Origin: Lewinellaceae bacterium
Lineage (GTDB): Bacteria > Bacteroidota > Bacteroidia > Chitinophagales > Saprospiraceae
Length of the DNA: 64,000 nucleotides
Assembly (NCBI GenBank): GCA_016712415.1
Contig: JADJRC010000014.1
Coordinates: 62,001 to 126,000 of the forward strand
Direction: 5' to 3'
Position 1 is the first letter of the stretch, and each line of letters opens with the position of its first letter. The position numbers and the translations under genes were made by a program. This document shows positions 1-8,864 of this stretch, piece by piece. Below the pieces are notes generated by a model that saw nothing but the letters and a program-made list of their open reading frames with translations, was not told where the DNA came from and searched no databases.

Positions 1-2
1 CG

Positions 3-1244
3 CTTGAGGTGCGCGGTTTTACTCCTTTTCAGCATCCGGGGCGCAGCACGATAGCCATAATGCCCGGTATCGGATGGAACAACTACGACAAAACCATCGT
101 CGGCGCGATAATATACAACCCGCCGATGCCTCCACGCCGTTTCCAGTATTACCTGGCGCCGGGATTCGCTACCGGCTCGGGGCGTTTCGCAGGATTTGCT
201 GACCTCCGCTGGAAAATATTTACCAGGGGGTTGGCCTCCCGGATTACCGTGGGATTAAGCGCCAAAACCTACGATTTCGACTACAACTGGAAAGACGATT
301 ATTACCTGAAATATTACAGGCTGGCGCCGCAGATCCGGGCCGATCTGCGCGACCGTTCCAACTCGTTCCGCCATTACCTGCAATTCCGCGTGCTGTTCAT
401 CGGCAAGGAAAACGACGTTCGGACCGACGGTGCTTTTACGGGAAAAGTCTACGACCGCTACACGATTTATGAAACGCGTTATGTCGCAAAGCAGTCCAAA
501 GCCCCCAACCCGTTCCACTTCACTGCGGCGCTGGAATGGCAGAACAGTCCGGACGCATTCGGCAATAAAGGAAAATACCTGCGCAACACCCTGGAATGGA
601 AACAGCAGTACTATTATGCCCGGAAAAACAAGGTCACATTGCGCGCCTTTGCCGGCTTTTTTCTCCAAAACGACCGCCGCAATGCAGGCATCGTAGGTGG
701 AGATGTGGCGCAGGCATCACTGGCGCTCAACCCGCAGGGCTTCAATGATTATCGTTTCGACGAAATATTCCTGGCCCGCAGCGGCGCCGACGGCCTACTC
801 GGCCGGCAGGTCAGTCAAACTGAAGGCGGCTTTAAAGGAGCGTTCGGCTCTGCGTTTGCCGGCGCCTTCGGCAATTCCAACAATTTCATCCTCGCCCTGA
901 ACCTGAAAGCCGACCTGCCCCGGCGGCTCCCGCTCGGCATCCCGATCAAACCCTGGTTTGATATCGGATGGTTCGACGACGCCACTTCAATAGGCGCCGG
1001 CCGGCCCTCCAGCGAGCAATTGCTGTGGAGCGGCGGACTGATGCTTGAGTTTTTCAACGGCGGGCTGGAGGTCTATTTCCCGCTGATCAATTCAAAAACG
1101 CTCAGGGATCGATACATTGAAGCGGGCGGCGGCGCCAACAGCAACGCTATTTTCGGTGGCGGCAATTACTTGAAGTGGATATCCTGGAGCATACGGATAC
1201 GCAATGCCGAACCCGCAGAAATCCTGGAAAATATGGTGCGGTAA
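3..1244 (+). CDS. C-terminal part of an outer-membrane M1-peptidase-like protein (5' end outside window)
   Basis: The reading frame is open to the left edge, so the gene begins before the window and the GTG at 9 is not a real start. The visible ~410 residues are rich in alternating aromatic and charged strands (NYDKTIVGAIIYNPPMPPRR near the start, LEFFNGGLEVYFPL near the end), as in outer-membrane barrels. The NAYDKT/GxxxYNPxxPxR pattern resembles the C-terminal region of large Bacteroidota M1-family metallopeptidase-like proteins. No zinc motif is visible because the catalytic part would lie upstream. It could equally be another barrel protein. The family call is from memory of similar sequences and is moderate. 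Confidence 0.5.
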   Translation, partial: LEVRGFTPFQHPGRSTIAIMPGIGWNNYDKTIVGAIIYNPPMPPRRFQYYLAPGFATGSGRFAGFADLRWKIFTRGLASRITVGLSAKTYDFDYNWKDDYYLKYYRLAPQIRADLRDRSNSFRHYLQFRVLFIGKENDVRTDGAFTGKVYDRYTIYETRYVAKQSKAPNPFHFTAALEWQNSPDAFGNKGKYLRNTLEWKQQYYYARKNKVTLRAFAGFFLQNDRRNAGIVGGDVAQASLALNPQGFNDYRFDEIFLARSGADGLLGRQVSQTEGGFKGAFGSAFAGAFGNSNNFILALNLKADLPRRLPLGIPIKPWFDIGWFDDATSIGAGRPSSEQLLWSGGLMLEFFNGGLEVYFPLINSKTLRDRYIEAGGGANSNAIFGGGNYLKWISWSIRIRNAEPAEILENMVR

Positions 1245-1338
1245 GTGCTTGAGGCGGATAATTCCCGTTACCACCGCAGTGTATCTCCCTTACGGCAGGC
1301 ACAACCCGGTTTATTAAACGCAATATCAATTACATAAC

Positions 1339-2151
1339 ATGACAATCGCTATTCCACGAATAAAAAACGCCGAGTCCGACAATTTCTTCCTGATCGCGGG
1401 GCCTTGCGCTATCGAAGGCGAGCAGATGGCCTTCGACATTGCCGGAAAAGTAAATGAAATATGCACCCGGCTCAGTATTCCTTATGTATTCAAAGGCTCC
1501 TACCGGAAAGCCAACCGCAGTAAACGCGATTCCTTTACCGGCATCGGCGACGAGAAGGCGCTGAATATTCTGAAGGCCGTCGGCGACCACTTCGACATTC
1601 CCGTCACGACCGATATCCACACCGATGCAGAGGCTGCAATGGCGGCGGCATACGTCGATATCCTGCAAATACCCGCCTTTTTGTGCCGGCAGACGAGCCT
1701 GTTGGTTGCCGCCGCGCAAACCGGGAAAGTGGTCAACATCAAAAAAGGTCAGTTTGTAAGCCCCGAGGCCATGCGTTTTGCCATGGAAAAAGTACAGGAA
1801 GAAGGCAACCAGAACGTTATCCTGACCGAACGAGGCACCACTTTCGGTTACCAGGACCTCATTGTCGACTTTCGCGGCTTGCCTGCCATGCAATCGTTTG
1901 GCGCCACGGTTGTGCTCGACTGCACACATTCCCTGCAGCAGCCCAATCAAAGCAGCGGCGTCACGGGCGGGCGACCGGCCCTCATTGAAACCATCGCCAG
2001 GGCGGGTATAGCCGTGGGCGCCGACGGCCTGTTTATCGAAACGCATCCCAGGCCTTCCGAGGCCAAATCGGACGGCGCCAACATGCTGCCGCTCGACCGG
2101 CTGGAAGGCCTGCTGGAGCGGCTGGTACGGATACGGGAAGCGATCGGATAA
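1339..2151 (+). CDS. kdsA: 3-deoxy-8-phosphooctulonate synthase (KDO-8-P synthase)
   Basis: Condenses phosphoenolpyruvate with arabinose-5-phosphate to give KDO-8-phosphate, the committed step to the KDO of LPS inner core; cytoplasmic. The 270-residue length is normal for the family. Visible motifs: LIAGPCAIE near residue 18, KGSYRKANR (substrate loop), VTTDIHT, QIPAFLCRQT, DCTHSLQQPN, IETHPRP and SDGANMLPL. A Cys in AGPC, where the metal-independent E. coli enzyme has Asn, places it in the metal-dependent class (family knowledge). ATG at 1339 is the only sensible start. It stands alone between the peptidase-like gene and a convergent sigma/anti-sigma pair. Confidence 0.96.
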   Translation: MTIAIPRIKNAESDNFFLIAGPCAIEGEQMAFDIAGKVNEICTRLSIPYVFKGSYRKANRSKRDSFTGIGDEKALNILKAVGDHFDIPVTTDIHTDAEAAMAAAYVDILQIPAFLCRQTSLLVAAAQTGKVVNIKKGQFVSPEAMRFAMEKVQEEGNQNVILTERGTTFGYQDLIVDFRGLPAMQSFGATVVLDCTHSLQQPNQSSGVTGGRPALIETIARAGIAVGADGLFIETHPRPSEAKSDGANMLPLDRLEGLLERLVRIREAIG

Positions 2152-2156
2152 AGGTG

Positions 2157-2178
2157 CGGCGGATTTCCAAATCCGCCG
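2157..2178. repeat. Short perfect inverted repeat after kdsA
   Basis: Two 10-base arms (CGGCGGATTT / AAATCCGCCG) flank a 2-base loop in the gap between kdsA and the convergent gene at 2244. There is no T-run, so it is not a classic terminator. A related element (CGGATTTTGAAATCCGCCG) occurs near 59771. Confidence 0.5.
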
Positions 2179-2243
2179 AAACGGTGCGTGCGAAACGCGC
2201 ATGAAGGGCAGTTATACATTTCTATTCCGGGAAGGTCTACGCG

Positions 2244-2993
2244 TCATTCCAGTTTTTCCAGCAGGGATTTTGCCTGTTCATAGTGCTCCTCCCCGGCAAT
2301 GATTTTACCCAAGGCAGCCCTGCAACCCTGAGGATCCTTTTCCTTCAGGTAACTCAATGCGATATACCACTGCGCTTCGGCGCGGATGGCTGAATTCCCC
2401 GTGGCAACAGGCTCCAGCAACACGCGTGCCTCGCGCGTGCTGCCGGTTTCGATCAGGCAGATGGCCCTGTACAGGCTTGCCGTGATGTTGTCCGGCTGTT
2501 CGGCCTGCAGGCGATCGAGCGCACGGAGCGCTTCCGCGTACTTGCCGGCATTGAACGCCGCTTCTGCTTCACTGGCTGAAGCCTCCGCCGCTCCACGCCG
2601 GGTCAATGACAGGGGCGCATGCATGGCATATTGCTCGTACGACGGCTGCGTCGCGGGCGAACCGACAAACCAGATCGCGGCGGCGAGCAAGGCAATAGAC
2701 GCTGCGACAGCCAGCCAGCGCCGCCGGTTTACCCTTACTGCCATACCGGGCACTGCTGTCGCTTGTCCACCGGCGGCAGTATGGAAGAAATCGGCGCCGG
2801 TACTGCGCAGCGTTTCGGCAAGCGCACTGCGTTGCGCTGCACGGCGCGGAAAGTCCGCCATTTGTTCCCGAAGGGCAAATGCCTGGCCGAATTCGGCGTC
2901 TTCTGCAATGCGTTCTTTCAGTGCGCGCTCCGCTTCCGGCGACAGGAGGCCGTTAAAATAATCGTCCAGCAGGTTATGATCTTGCGCATTCAT
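2244..2993 (-). CDS. Membrane-anchored TPR protein, probable anti-sigma partner of the adjacent ECF factor
   Basis: The start is taken at the ATG at 2993 (MNAQDHNLLDDYFNGLLSPE); upstream codons in the frame run into the sigma gene. The N-terminal ~90 residues are polar, with a zinc-finger-free anti-sigma-like start (LDDYFNGLLSPEAERALKER). One transmembrane segment follows at about residues 92-110 (WLAVAASIALLAAAIWFV), then a C-terminal region with TPR-type helices (AEAAFNAGKYAEALRALDRL; AEAQWYIALSYLKEKD). It begins 13 bases after the sigma gene stops, so the pair is almost certainly co-transcribed. Role as membrane regulator of the sigma factor is inferred from topology and position. Confidence 0.75.
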   Translation of the reverse strand: MNAQDHNLLDDYFNGLLSPEAERALKERIAEDAEFGQAFALREQMADFPRRAAQRSALAETLRSTGADFFHTAAGGQATAVPGMAVRVNRRRWLAVAASIALLAAAIWFVGSPATQPSYEQYAMHAPLSLTRRGAAEASASEAEAAFNAGKYAEALRALDRLQAEQPDNITASLYRAICLIETGSTREARVLLEPVATGNSAIRAEAQWYIALSYLKEKDPQGCRAALGKIIAGEEHYEQAKSLLEKLE

Positions 2994-3006
2994 GGCTGTC
3001 GCAGGT

Positions 3007-3564
3007 TTAAAGATTTTGATAAACGGTTCGCCAGCGCTCCGTACAGGCGTTTTTGCGCCGGTAAAGCGTATCCACACTGTTCATCTCGAGCAGCGCAGCG
3101 GTATCGCGGGGCGAAGTGCCGTTCGACAGCAGTTCGAGCATGCGGCGACAGAGGTCGCTGAGCTGCCCGAAGGCGGCGCTCAGCCGCTCCTGGCCGGCCT
3201 GTGCGGCCAATGCATCTTCGGCTGTGATCAGTACATCACCGGCAACTTCTGCCGTATATCGCAGTTCTTCCTCTTTTCTTACCCCTGATTCCTGATTTTT
3301 ATGCCGCAGGCGGTCGATCCATTTCCTGGAATAGATCACATGGAGCAATGCGCCCAGGGGGCAGTTCAGCACAAACCCGGGGTCGTATGCTTTTTCATAC
3401 ACCGCAATAATGGCCTCCTGAAACACATCGCGTGCATCGTCGGCCGTGCCGTTGTTCCGCTGCACCCACCGCAGCGCCTGCTCCGAATGGAGGGTGTAAA
3501 TCTCCCGGATCAGTCGTGCGTCGTTGTTGCGCAGGGCTTCGATGTATTTATGGTCGGTATGCAT
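3007..3564 (-). CDS. ECF-type RNA polymerase sigma factor
   Basis: 185 residues starting at MHTDHKYIEALRNND (ATG at 3564). The region-2 signature is visible as DARDVFQEAIIAVYEKA followed by a helix with RKWIDRLRHKN. Region 4 is visible as LCRRMLELLSNGTSPRDTAA, with MNSVDTLYRRKNAC as recognition helix. It directs RNA polymerase to a dedicated promoter set. It is divergent from the secreted PKD protein at 3685, and the TPR membrane protein follows it. This sigma / TPR-anti-sigma / secreted protein / CHAT order suggests one regulon. A TACCTTCG box on the minus strand at 3585-3592 may be its promoter. Confidence 0.9.
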   Translation of the reverse strand: MHTDHKYIEALRNNDARLIREIYTLHSEQALRWVQRNNGTADDARDVFQEAIIAVYEKAYDPGFVLNCPLGALLHVIYSRKWIDRLRHKNQESGVRKEEELRYTAEVAGDVLITAEDALAAQAGQERLSAAFGQLSDLCRRMLELLSNGTSPRDTAALLEMNSVDTLYRRKNACTERWRTVYQNL

Positions 3565-3618
3565 GGAAGAACAGGCTGATGATACGAAGGTATGTTGTTT
3601 CGCTGAAGGAATAAGGCG

Positions 3619-3626
3619 TATCTTTG
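3619..3626 (+). promoter_or_regulatory. Candidate Bacteroidota -7 box for the PKD gene
   Basis: TATCTTTG matches the TAnnTTTG consensus, with a TTGT-type -33 element about 20 bases upstream (near 3595). It lies 59 bases before the ATG at 3685. Assigned by consensus only. Confidence 0.5.
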
Positions 3627-3684
3627 AAAACCGCAAACCGACCTGACTGACAAATGATTACGCGAACAAACCCTGTCGCCGCTT

Positions 3685-5691
3685 ATGAAGCACCTGCCCG
3701 TTGTCGTTTCCGCCATGCTCCTGATTTCCGGTTCCATGCTGCACGCGCAGGATGCCGTGCCGGAAAGGCAGGCCGATTTCCATGTTGAAGCCGCAGGTGA
3801 AAGCATGCGCTTTGTGCCGGACATGCCCCCTTTAGTGCAGAAAGCCGGTGCGCCAAAAGCGTACTATGCGTGTTTCTGGGAGTTCGGCGACGGATCGTTC
3901 AGCCGCGACGATAATCCCGTCCATACCTACCCACGGGCGGGTGAATACACCGTCAGTCTCGACGCCACCGCGCACTACGACGACGGCAAAAAGCCCAGAA
4001 AGAAGAAGCGTCCCGCTGCCGTCATGGAATATTCAGAAGCATTGGCTGCATTGGAGATGCCCGATGTGTTCGACGCAAAAAAAAAGCAGGCCATCGCGAT
4101 GGCTGCCAACAGTCAGCCCAGGGCCGGCGAAGAAATGACCTGTATCATCAGTTACCGCAATAATGCTGCAGTGACGACCGACGGCAGGCTGCATGTGTTT
4201 TTTAACGAGCGAAAATTTCCGGTATCGCATTTTACCTTCACCGGGGCGCGTACGCATTTCGGTGAAACGGAAGATCCGCTGTATTCCGATGCCATGCCCT
4301 TTGCGAAACGGGCATTTCCCGACTGGGCAACACTCGACAGCCGCCAGACTACCGGCGCCCATACCGCCGCAACAGGTGAACTGCCGCCTTTCTCGATCCT
4401 GCAGGAGATACTGAACAATGCCCGGGGCGCCTACCGCGAAGAGCGCGCCTGGCGCTTCACCGAACTGAAGCCCGGTGAAAAACGCAACCTTTTTCTCAGT
4501 CTCGCAGGCACGGCAAACATGATCAGGGATACCAGTGCCTTCATTCACCTGGATCTCGTATTCGCGCCTTTCGACCCTGCCCTTCCGCCGGAACGCTTCA
4601 CCCTGGAACTCGAGATCGTCAGTTCACACGACCCGAATGCCATAGCCGTTTCGGACAACCGGATCAATTACCGCACCCTCGGCGACAAAAAACTGGACTA
4701 CAAGGTCCAATTCCAGAACAACGGGGAAGGGCCGGCCGGCACCGTCGACCTGCAAATCGAAATACCTGAAGGACTCAACATGACCCGTATGCGGCCGCTC
4801 GACTGGTATCCCCAATGCCCCATTTGCCCACCTGCGCCGACCGACCGCAGTTGCCTCGATACCGCCTCTTCCCCAACCGGCCTTCGGTTTACCTTCCGGA
4901 ATATTTACCTGCCGGGCAGCAATCAGGAAGGTGTAGACAACCGCGATTCTACAAAAGGCTTTGTAAAATACCGTATCGAGGCGGAAAAAGACATGCCCAA
5001 ACGATCCTTCCGGAGCCGCGCCGCGATCATATTCGACAAAAACCCGCCCATCCATACCAATTTCACCAAAACCAGGTTCAAAACCGGAATTTCACCCGGA
5101 ATAAAAGCCGGCTACAACCTTGTGCCGGACTCTTCCCAAGGCGGATACATATTCCTGGGAGCAAGTATTTCCCCTTATAAATCGTGGCGCGTATATCCTC
5201 AACTGGAACTGCTGATGGGGCTGAAGGGCCAGCAGGAACTGCCGCAGCAGTCCTTCCGGGATTCCGTGATTTCGGGAAATGCCGACTTTAAAGTAGTCAC
5301 AGAAACAGACAGTATCATCGACGCCACCAAAGGATTCGTTTCCATAGAAATACCGGTTTTGCTGCGCAAAAACTTCACCCGCTATTTTGGCGCGGGCATT
5401 GGAGGCTCGGCGCGGATTTTCTTCGAAAACGGCAACACGACCACCCGGGTCAGGGTAAGGGAACGTTTTGTGCCGCTGCCGGGTACGCCCCCGATACCGC
5501 CGCAAGTGCTGCAGGATACCAGTTACACCGCCGGCACTTCCGCAACAGTCGCCCGGTACACTTTCTTTGGCGACCTCACATTTGGCGCTGTGCGGACGGG
5601 CCCCAACCTCGGCATTCGGGCCGGAGCCGTACTCGGGCGAAAACAAAAACTCCAGCCCTTTGTGCAGGTTTCACTGGAATTGAAATTATAG
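3685..5691 (+). CDS. Secreted PKD-domain protein with C-terminal outer-membrane barrel-like region
   Basis: 668 residues. Signal peptide at residues 1-22 (MKHLPVVVSAMLLISGSMLHA). A PKD motif follows at ~58-90 (FWEFGDGSFSRDDNPVHTYP). A middle region begins SSHDPNAIAVSDN and contains KVQFQNNGEG, typical of DUF11/choice-of-anchor stretches in Bacteroidota surface proteins. The last ~200 residues have barrel-like alternating strands (ISPGIKAGYNLVP; VQVSLELKL at the end), suggesting outer-membrane insertion. It is divergent from the ECF sigma gene and upstream of the CHAT gene (64-base gap). Exact function unknown; a sensor or anchor for the CHAT protein is only a guess. Confidence 0.75.
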   Translation: MKHLPVVVSAMLLISGSMLHAQDAVPERQADFHVEAAGESMRFVPDMPPLVQKAGAPKAYYACFWEFGDGSFSRDDNPVHTYPRAGEYTVSLDATAHYDDGKKPRKKKRPAAVMEYSEALAALEMPDVFDAKKKQAIAMAANSQPRAGEEMTCIISYRNNAAVTTDGRLHVFFNERKFPVSHFTFTGARTHFGETEDPLYSDAMPFAKRAFPDWATLDSRQTTGAHTAATGELPPFSILQEILNNARGAYREERAWRFTELKPGEKRNLFLSLAGTANMIRDTSAFIHLDLVFAPFDPALPPERFTLELEIVSSHDPNAIAVSDNRINYRTLGDKKLDYKVQFQNNGEGPAGTVDLQIEIPEGLNMTRMRPLDWYPQCPICPPAPTDRSCLDTASSPTGLRFTFRNIYLPGSNQEGVDNRDSTKGFVKYRIEAEKDMPKRSFRSRAAIIFDKNPPIHTNFTKTRFKTGISPGIKAGYNLVPDSSQGGYIFLGASISPYKSWRVYPQLELLMGLKGQQELPQQSFRDSVISGNADFKVVTETDSIIDATKGFVSIEIPVLLRKNFTRYFGAGIGGSARIFFENGNTTTRVRVRERFVPLPGTPPIPPQVLQDTSYTAGTSATVARYTFFGDLTFGAVRTGPNLGIRAGAVLGRKQKLQPFVQVSLELKL

Positions 5692-5755
5692 GATATTCAA
5701 AAAATGCGCCCATTCTCGCATTTTTATCCTTAATTGCCGCGCTAAACCGCAGTTT

Positions 5756-8539
5756 ATGTCCTTTTCACTTGTGCTGCGAATACTGTGTGCCGGTTGTTTT
5801 TTGTGCGCCTCCGTTTCCGGCCTCCCTGCACAAAACGGCCTTTCCACGGATGTCATCGACGGGCAGATCCATCGTTTTTCCAGCAACGGACCGCAGGACA
5901 GCCTGATGTATTACAGCAACCGAAAGGCTTCGATAGCCAGGCAGGCCGACGATCTGGCTACCTGGGGCTGGGTGCAGTACGATCTCCAGGATTATTTTGC
6001 CGGCAATAATGCCCGTGAACTTCAACACCTCAACGATGCCCTGAAAAACAGGTGGCGCACGCCAGGAAACGCGCAGGAATGGGAACCTTTTCTGTATTTA
6101 CAGGCCGGCAGGGGGTGGCTGCTGTCGCAAACAGGGCAGATATGGCAGGCCGTTCAGGATTATGAAAGCGCAGGGCAGTTGTACGAGCGGTTTCGTTATC
6201 CCGACTTTGAGGCGGTGGAAATGATCTACAAGCCGCTCGGTAACCACTACACCCGGCTTGGCGATAATGAAAAAGCGCTGGCGGTATTTCAAAAGGCGCT
6301 GACCGCCGGCGGTGATCCGGAAACCCGTGCCGGCTTGTATTGTAATATAGGTATAGCCCACTGGAATCAGGGCGATTTTACAACAGCCGAAGTACAACTC
6401 AACCTTGGATTGGCCCTGAAAGGCATATCCGCCGCCAAGCGGGGCCTGTTGTTGTCGGCCCTGGCGCAGGTACAACTCGACAAAGGACAGGCCGGACCCG
6501 CGTATCGCACGGCACGGGAGGTGCTCCGGGTATTCGACGGCGGCGGCAATCCCGATGGTCAGGTCAGGGCATACCGTGCGCGCACCCGCCGGACGGCTGG
6601 AGAGGCTGCGGCCGCAAGTGGCCACCCGGAGGAAGCCAAACGGCTGCTTTTGCTTGCGCGCAAAGAAGCCATCGCGGCCTTTGGCGCGCACTCCCGCGAT
6701 GTGGGCAAGACCAATATAGCCCTCAGCAACCTGTCGTTGCAGCAACACAACCCTTTTCCCGCCCTGGACTACGCCAATGCCGCCCTCACCGCCGTACTGC
6801 CCGGGTTTCGGCCGCACCGTCCGGAGGACAACCCCGACAAAAGTCTGTTTTATGAAGAAAATGTAATTTTCGAGGCCCTGCAAGCCAAGGCTGCGGCCGC
6901 ACAACTGTTGTTTGAACAGCATGGCGATCTGCGATACCTGGAAATAGGACTTGGCTGCCATGACCTGGCCTGGCAGGCAGAAACGGACCTCCGCAAGGTA
7001 TTCCAGTACAGTTCTTCCAAACTTACCCTGCAACAGGAAACGCGCACCCGCGACGAATCGGCCATACACCTCGCCCGGATGTTGTATGAAAAAACAGGCA
7101 AACAGGGCTACCTTGAAAAAGCCTTCGAGATAGCCGAACGCAGCAAAGCCTCGTTGCTGCTCGACGCCCTGCAGGAAAACCGCATTCGACGTCGGCTGGC
7201 CGGGAGCGATCCGCGTTTCGACCAGGTAGCGTTGCTCCGGCGGAGCCTCATGTATTACCAGCGGAACCTGATTCTCGATCCGGAGAACGATGCGGTCGCA
7301 CAATGGCGCGCCGAGGCCGATGCCCTTACCGGACAGATCGCTGTAGTGGAAAGGGCCATGGCCGCCGATTACAGCGAACCGGGCAACAGCACCGCAGCGG
7401 CAAAGCCGGGCGCACCCGATTGTATGGCGGAGGGAGAAATCCTGCTGGAGTACTTTGCAGGAGAACAGTTCATCGACGTTTTCGTCCGGCAGCGGGGCAG
7501 TCAGGATATCTGGAAACGTATACCGAGGGATGTACGCCTGGACACCCTGGCCCATAATTTCCTCGCTTTTTTCTCCGATGCCAACGCCATGCTGAATGCA
7601 CCGGTGTCGTACCTCGAAACAGCATACGCCCTGTGGCAGATAATTGTACCCCCGGAAGCGGCACAAGCGCGCAAATTGCTGATCGTGCCGGACGGTTTCT
7701 TGTGTTTCATCCCGTTTGAGGCCCTTGTGACCGGCGCCGGGAACGACAGGCGTTCGCTCCGGAATGCCGGCTACCTGATACGCACACAGGAAGTCAGGTA
7801 TGCCTGGTCGCTGGCCACCCTTTCCAGCCAGCACGCACTGGTGTCGGCTGCTCGCGGATATTTTCTCGCGTTTGCGCCCGGGTTTGCAAAAGGTGAACGC
7901 GGACTTGCCCCGCTGACCGGCAGCGAATGGTACCCTGCAAGCGTTGGGAATGCACAGGTACTGGAAGGCAGCAACGCCGACCTGGACCACTTTCTGCGGG
8001 AAGGCGGTGGCTACCGAATCCTGCATTTTTCAACCCATGCTTTTGCCGATTCCGTTCCGCGTATCGAATTATACGATCAACCCATGTTGTTACCCGACAT
8101 TTACGCCTTGCCGTTGCACGCCGATCTTGTGGTACTGAGTGCCTGCCAGACGGGGCTCGGGCGTTTTCAAAAAGGAGAGGGCGTTATGAGCCTGGCCCGC
8201 GCGTTTGCGCAGTCGGGCGCAGCCTGTACTTTGTCGAGCCTTTGGGCTGTCAACGATCTGAACACAGCCCGGCTGCTCCGGCAGTTCTATGAAAATATGG
8301 AACGCGGCGAGGCCCTGGGAGAGGCGTTGAGGCGGGCGAAACTCGACTACCTGGAAGACCGGCAGGTCAATGCAACTTTTCAGACACCCTTTTTCTGGGC
8401 GGGGTTTACGCTCGTCGGCGACGACCGGCCAATTGAAGGGAAGGGCGCCGTTCGGGCCATGTATTGGCTTGTTGTTGTGTTACTTTTAGCGGTCGTTTTT
8501 TTTATTTTACATCAAAATTCTGCACAAAAGCGGTCGTAG
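5756..8539 (+). CDS. TPR-CHAT (caspase-like peptidase) protein with C-terminal membrane anchor
   Basis: 927 residues. An N-terminal signal-type segment (MSFSLVLRILCAGCFLCASV) is followed by TPR-like helices (about 90-470; e.g. LGDNEKALAVFQKAL and NIGIAHWNQGDFTTAEVQL). A CHAT domain covers ~600-880. The catalytic dyad is visible as His761 in LHFSTHAFAD and Cys797 in LSACQTGLG, followed by GEGVMSLARAF and SSLWAVND, all hallmarks of CHAT peptidases of the caspase/separase clan. A transmembrane helix (YWLVVVLLLAVVFFIL) ends the protein. It probably faces the periplasm. CHAT domains often execute protease signalling or defence, but the substrate is unknown. The neighbouring ECF pair suggests regulated expression. 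Confidence 0.92.
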   Translation: MSFSLVLRILCAGCFLCASVSGLPAQNGLSTDVIDGQIHRFSSNGPQDSLMYYSNRKASIARQADDLATWGWVQYDLQDYFAGNNARELQHLNDALKNRWRTPGNAQEWEPFLYLQAGRGWLLSQTGQIWQAVQDYESAGQLYERFRYPDFEAVEMIYKPLGNHYTRLGDNEKALAVFQKALTAGGDPETRAGLYCNIGIAHWNQGDFTTAEVQLNLGLALKGISAAKRGLLLSALAQVQLDKGQAGPAYRTAREVLRVFDGGGNPDGQVRAYRARTRRTAGEAAAASGHPEEAKRLLLLARKEAIAAFGAHSRDVGKTNIALSNLSLQQHNPFPALDYANAALTAVLPGFRPHRPEDNPDKSLFYEENVIFEALQAKAAAAQLLFEQHGDLRYLEIGLGCHDLAWQAETDLRKVFQYSSSKLTLQQETRTRDESAIHLARMLYEKTGKQGYLEKAFEIAERSKASLLLDALQENRIRRRLAGSDPRFDQVALLRRSLMYYQRNLILDPENDAVAQWRAEADALTGQIAVVERAMAADYSEPGNSTAAAKPGAPDCMAEGEILLEYFAGEQFIDVFVRQRGSQDIWKRIPRDVRLDTLAHNFLAFFSDANAMLNAPVSYLETAYALWQIIVPPEAAQARKLLIVPDGFLCFIPFEALVTGAGNDRRSLRNAGYLIRTQEVRYAWSLATLSSQHALVSAARGYFLAFAPGFAKGERGLAPLTGSEWYPASVGNAQVLEGSNADLDHFLREGGGYRILHFSTHAFADSVPRIELYDQPMLLPDIYALPLHADLVVLSACQTGLGRFQKGEGVMSLARAFAQSGAACTLSSLWAVNDLNTARLLRQFYENMERGEALGEALRRAKLDYLEDRQVNATFQTPFFWAGFTLVGDDRPIEGKGAVRAMYWLVVVLLLAVVFFILHQNSAQKRS

Positions 8540-8864
8540 CAGTGCAAAAATTGCCGATTACGCTTGAAATCGATATGAATTTCTAAAAGCCTTTGTTGGA
8601 AATTGTAATACCTACACTATTTTTACCGCTATTAAAAAACCTCCTTGCAACAGGGAACCATTTATTCCGCCATGACAATATTTTTTTTGTCGCCCACACA
8701 CCATTTTTACCCTTGTCTGCATCTGTACAGGCAAGTGCCGGCTACAGGGGCAGAAGAGGGTGTGAAACAAGACGAACATTCTTGGGCCCGGGTGGGAAGC
8801 CATGTTGTTTTGCGAGGAGTTTCAGTCAAACTAAATCATTCATTAACTTAAACTAAAACGCAGC
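8540..8864. other. Intergenic region before the ExbB cluster, no gene seen
   Basis: 325 bases between the CHAT gene and exbB. Short ORFs here lack start context and protein-like composition. T-rich tracts are present, but no convincing TAnnTTTG box or hairpin was found. It probably contains the promoter and leader of the TonB-system operon. Confidence 0.5.

Noticed and set aside
6098..8026. Long minus-strand frame opposite the CHAT gene
   Set aside because: Shadow of a GC-rich gene; low-complexity composition and no domains, while the plus strand has clear CHAT motifs.
8593..8856. Short plus-strand frames upstream of exbB
   Set aside because: Two overlapping frames with no start context and no protein-like pattern.
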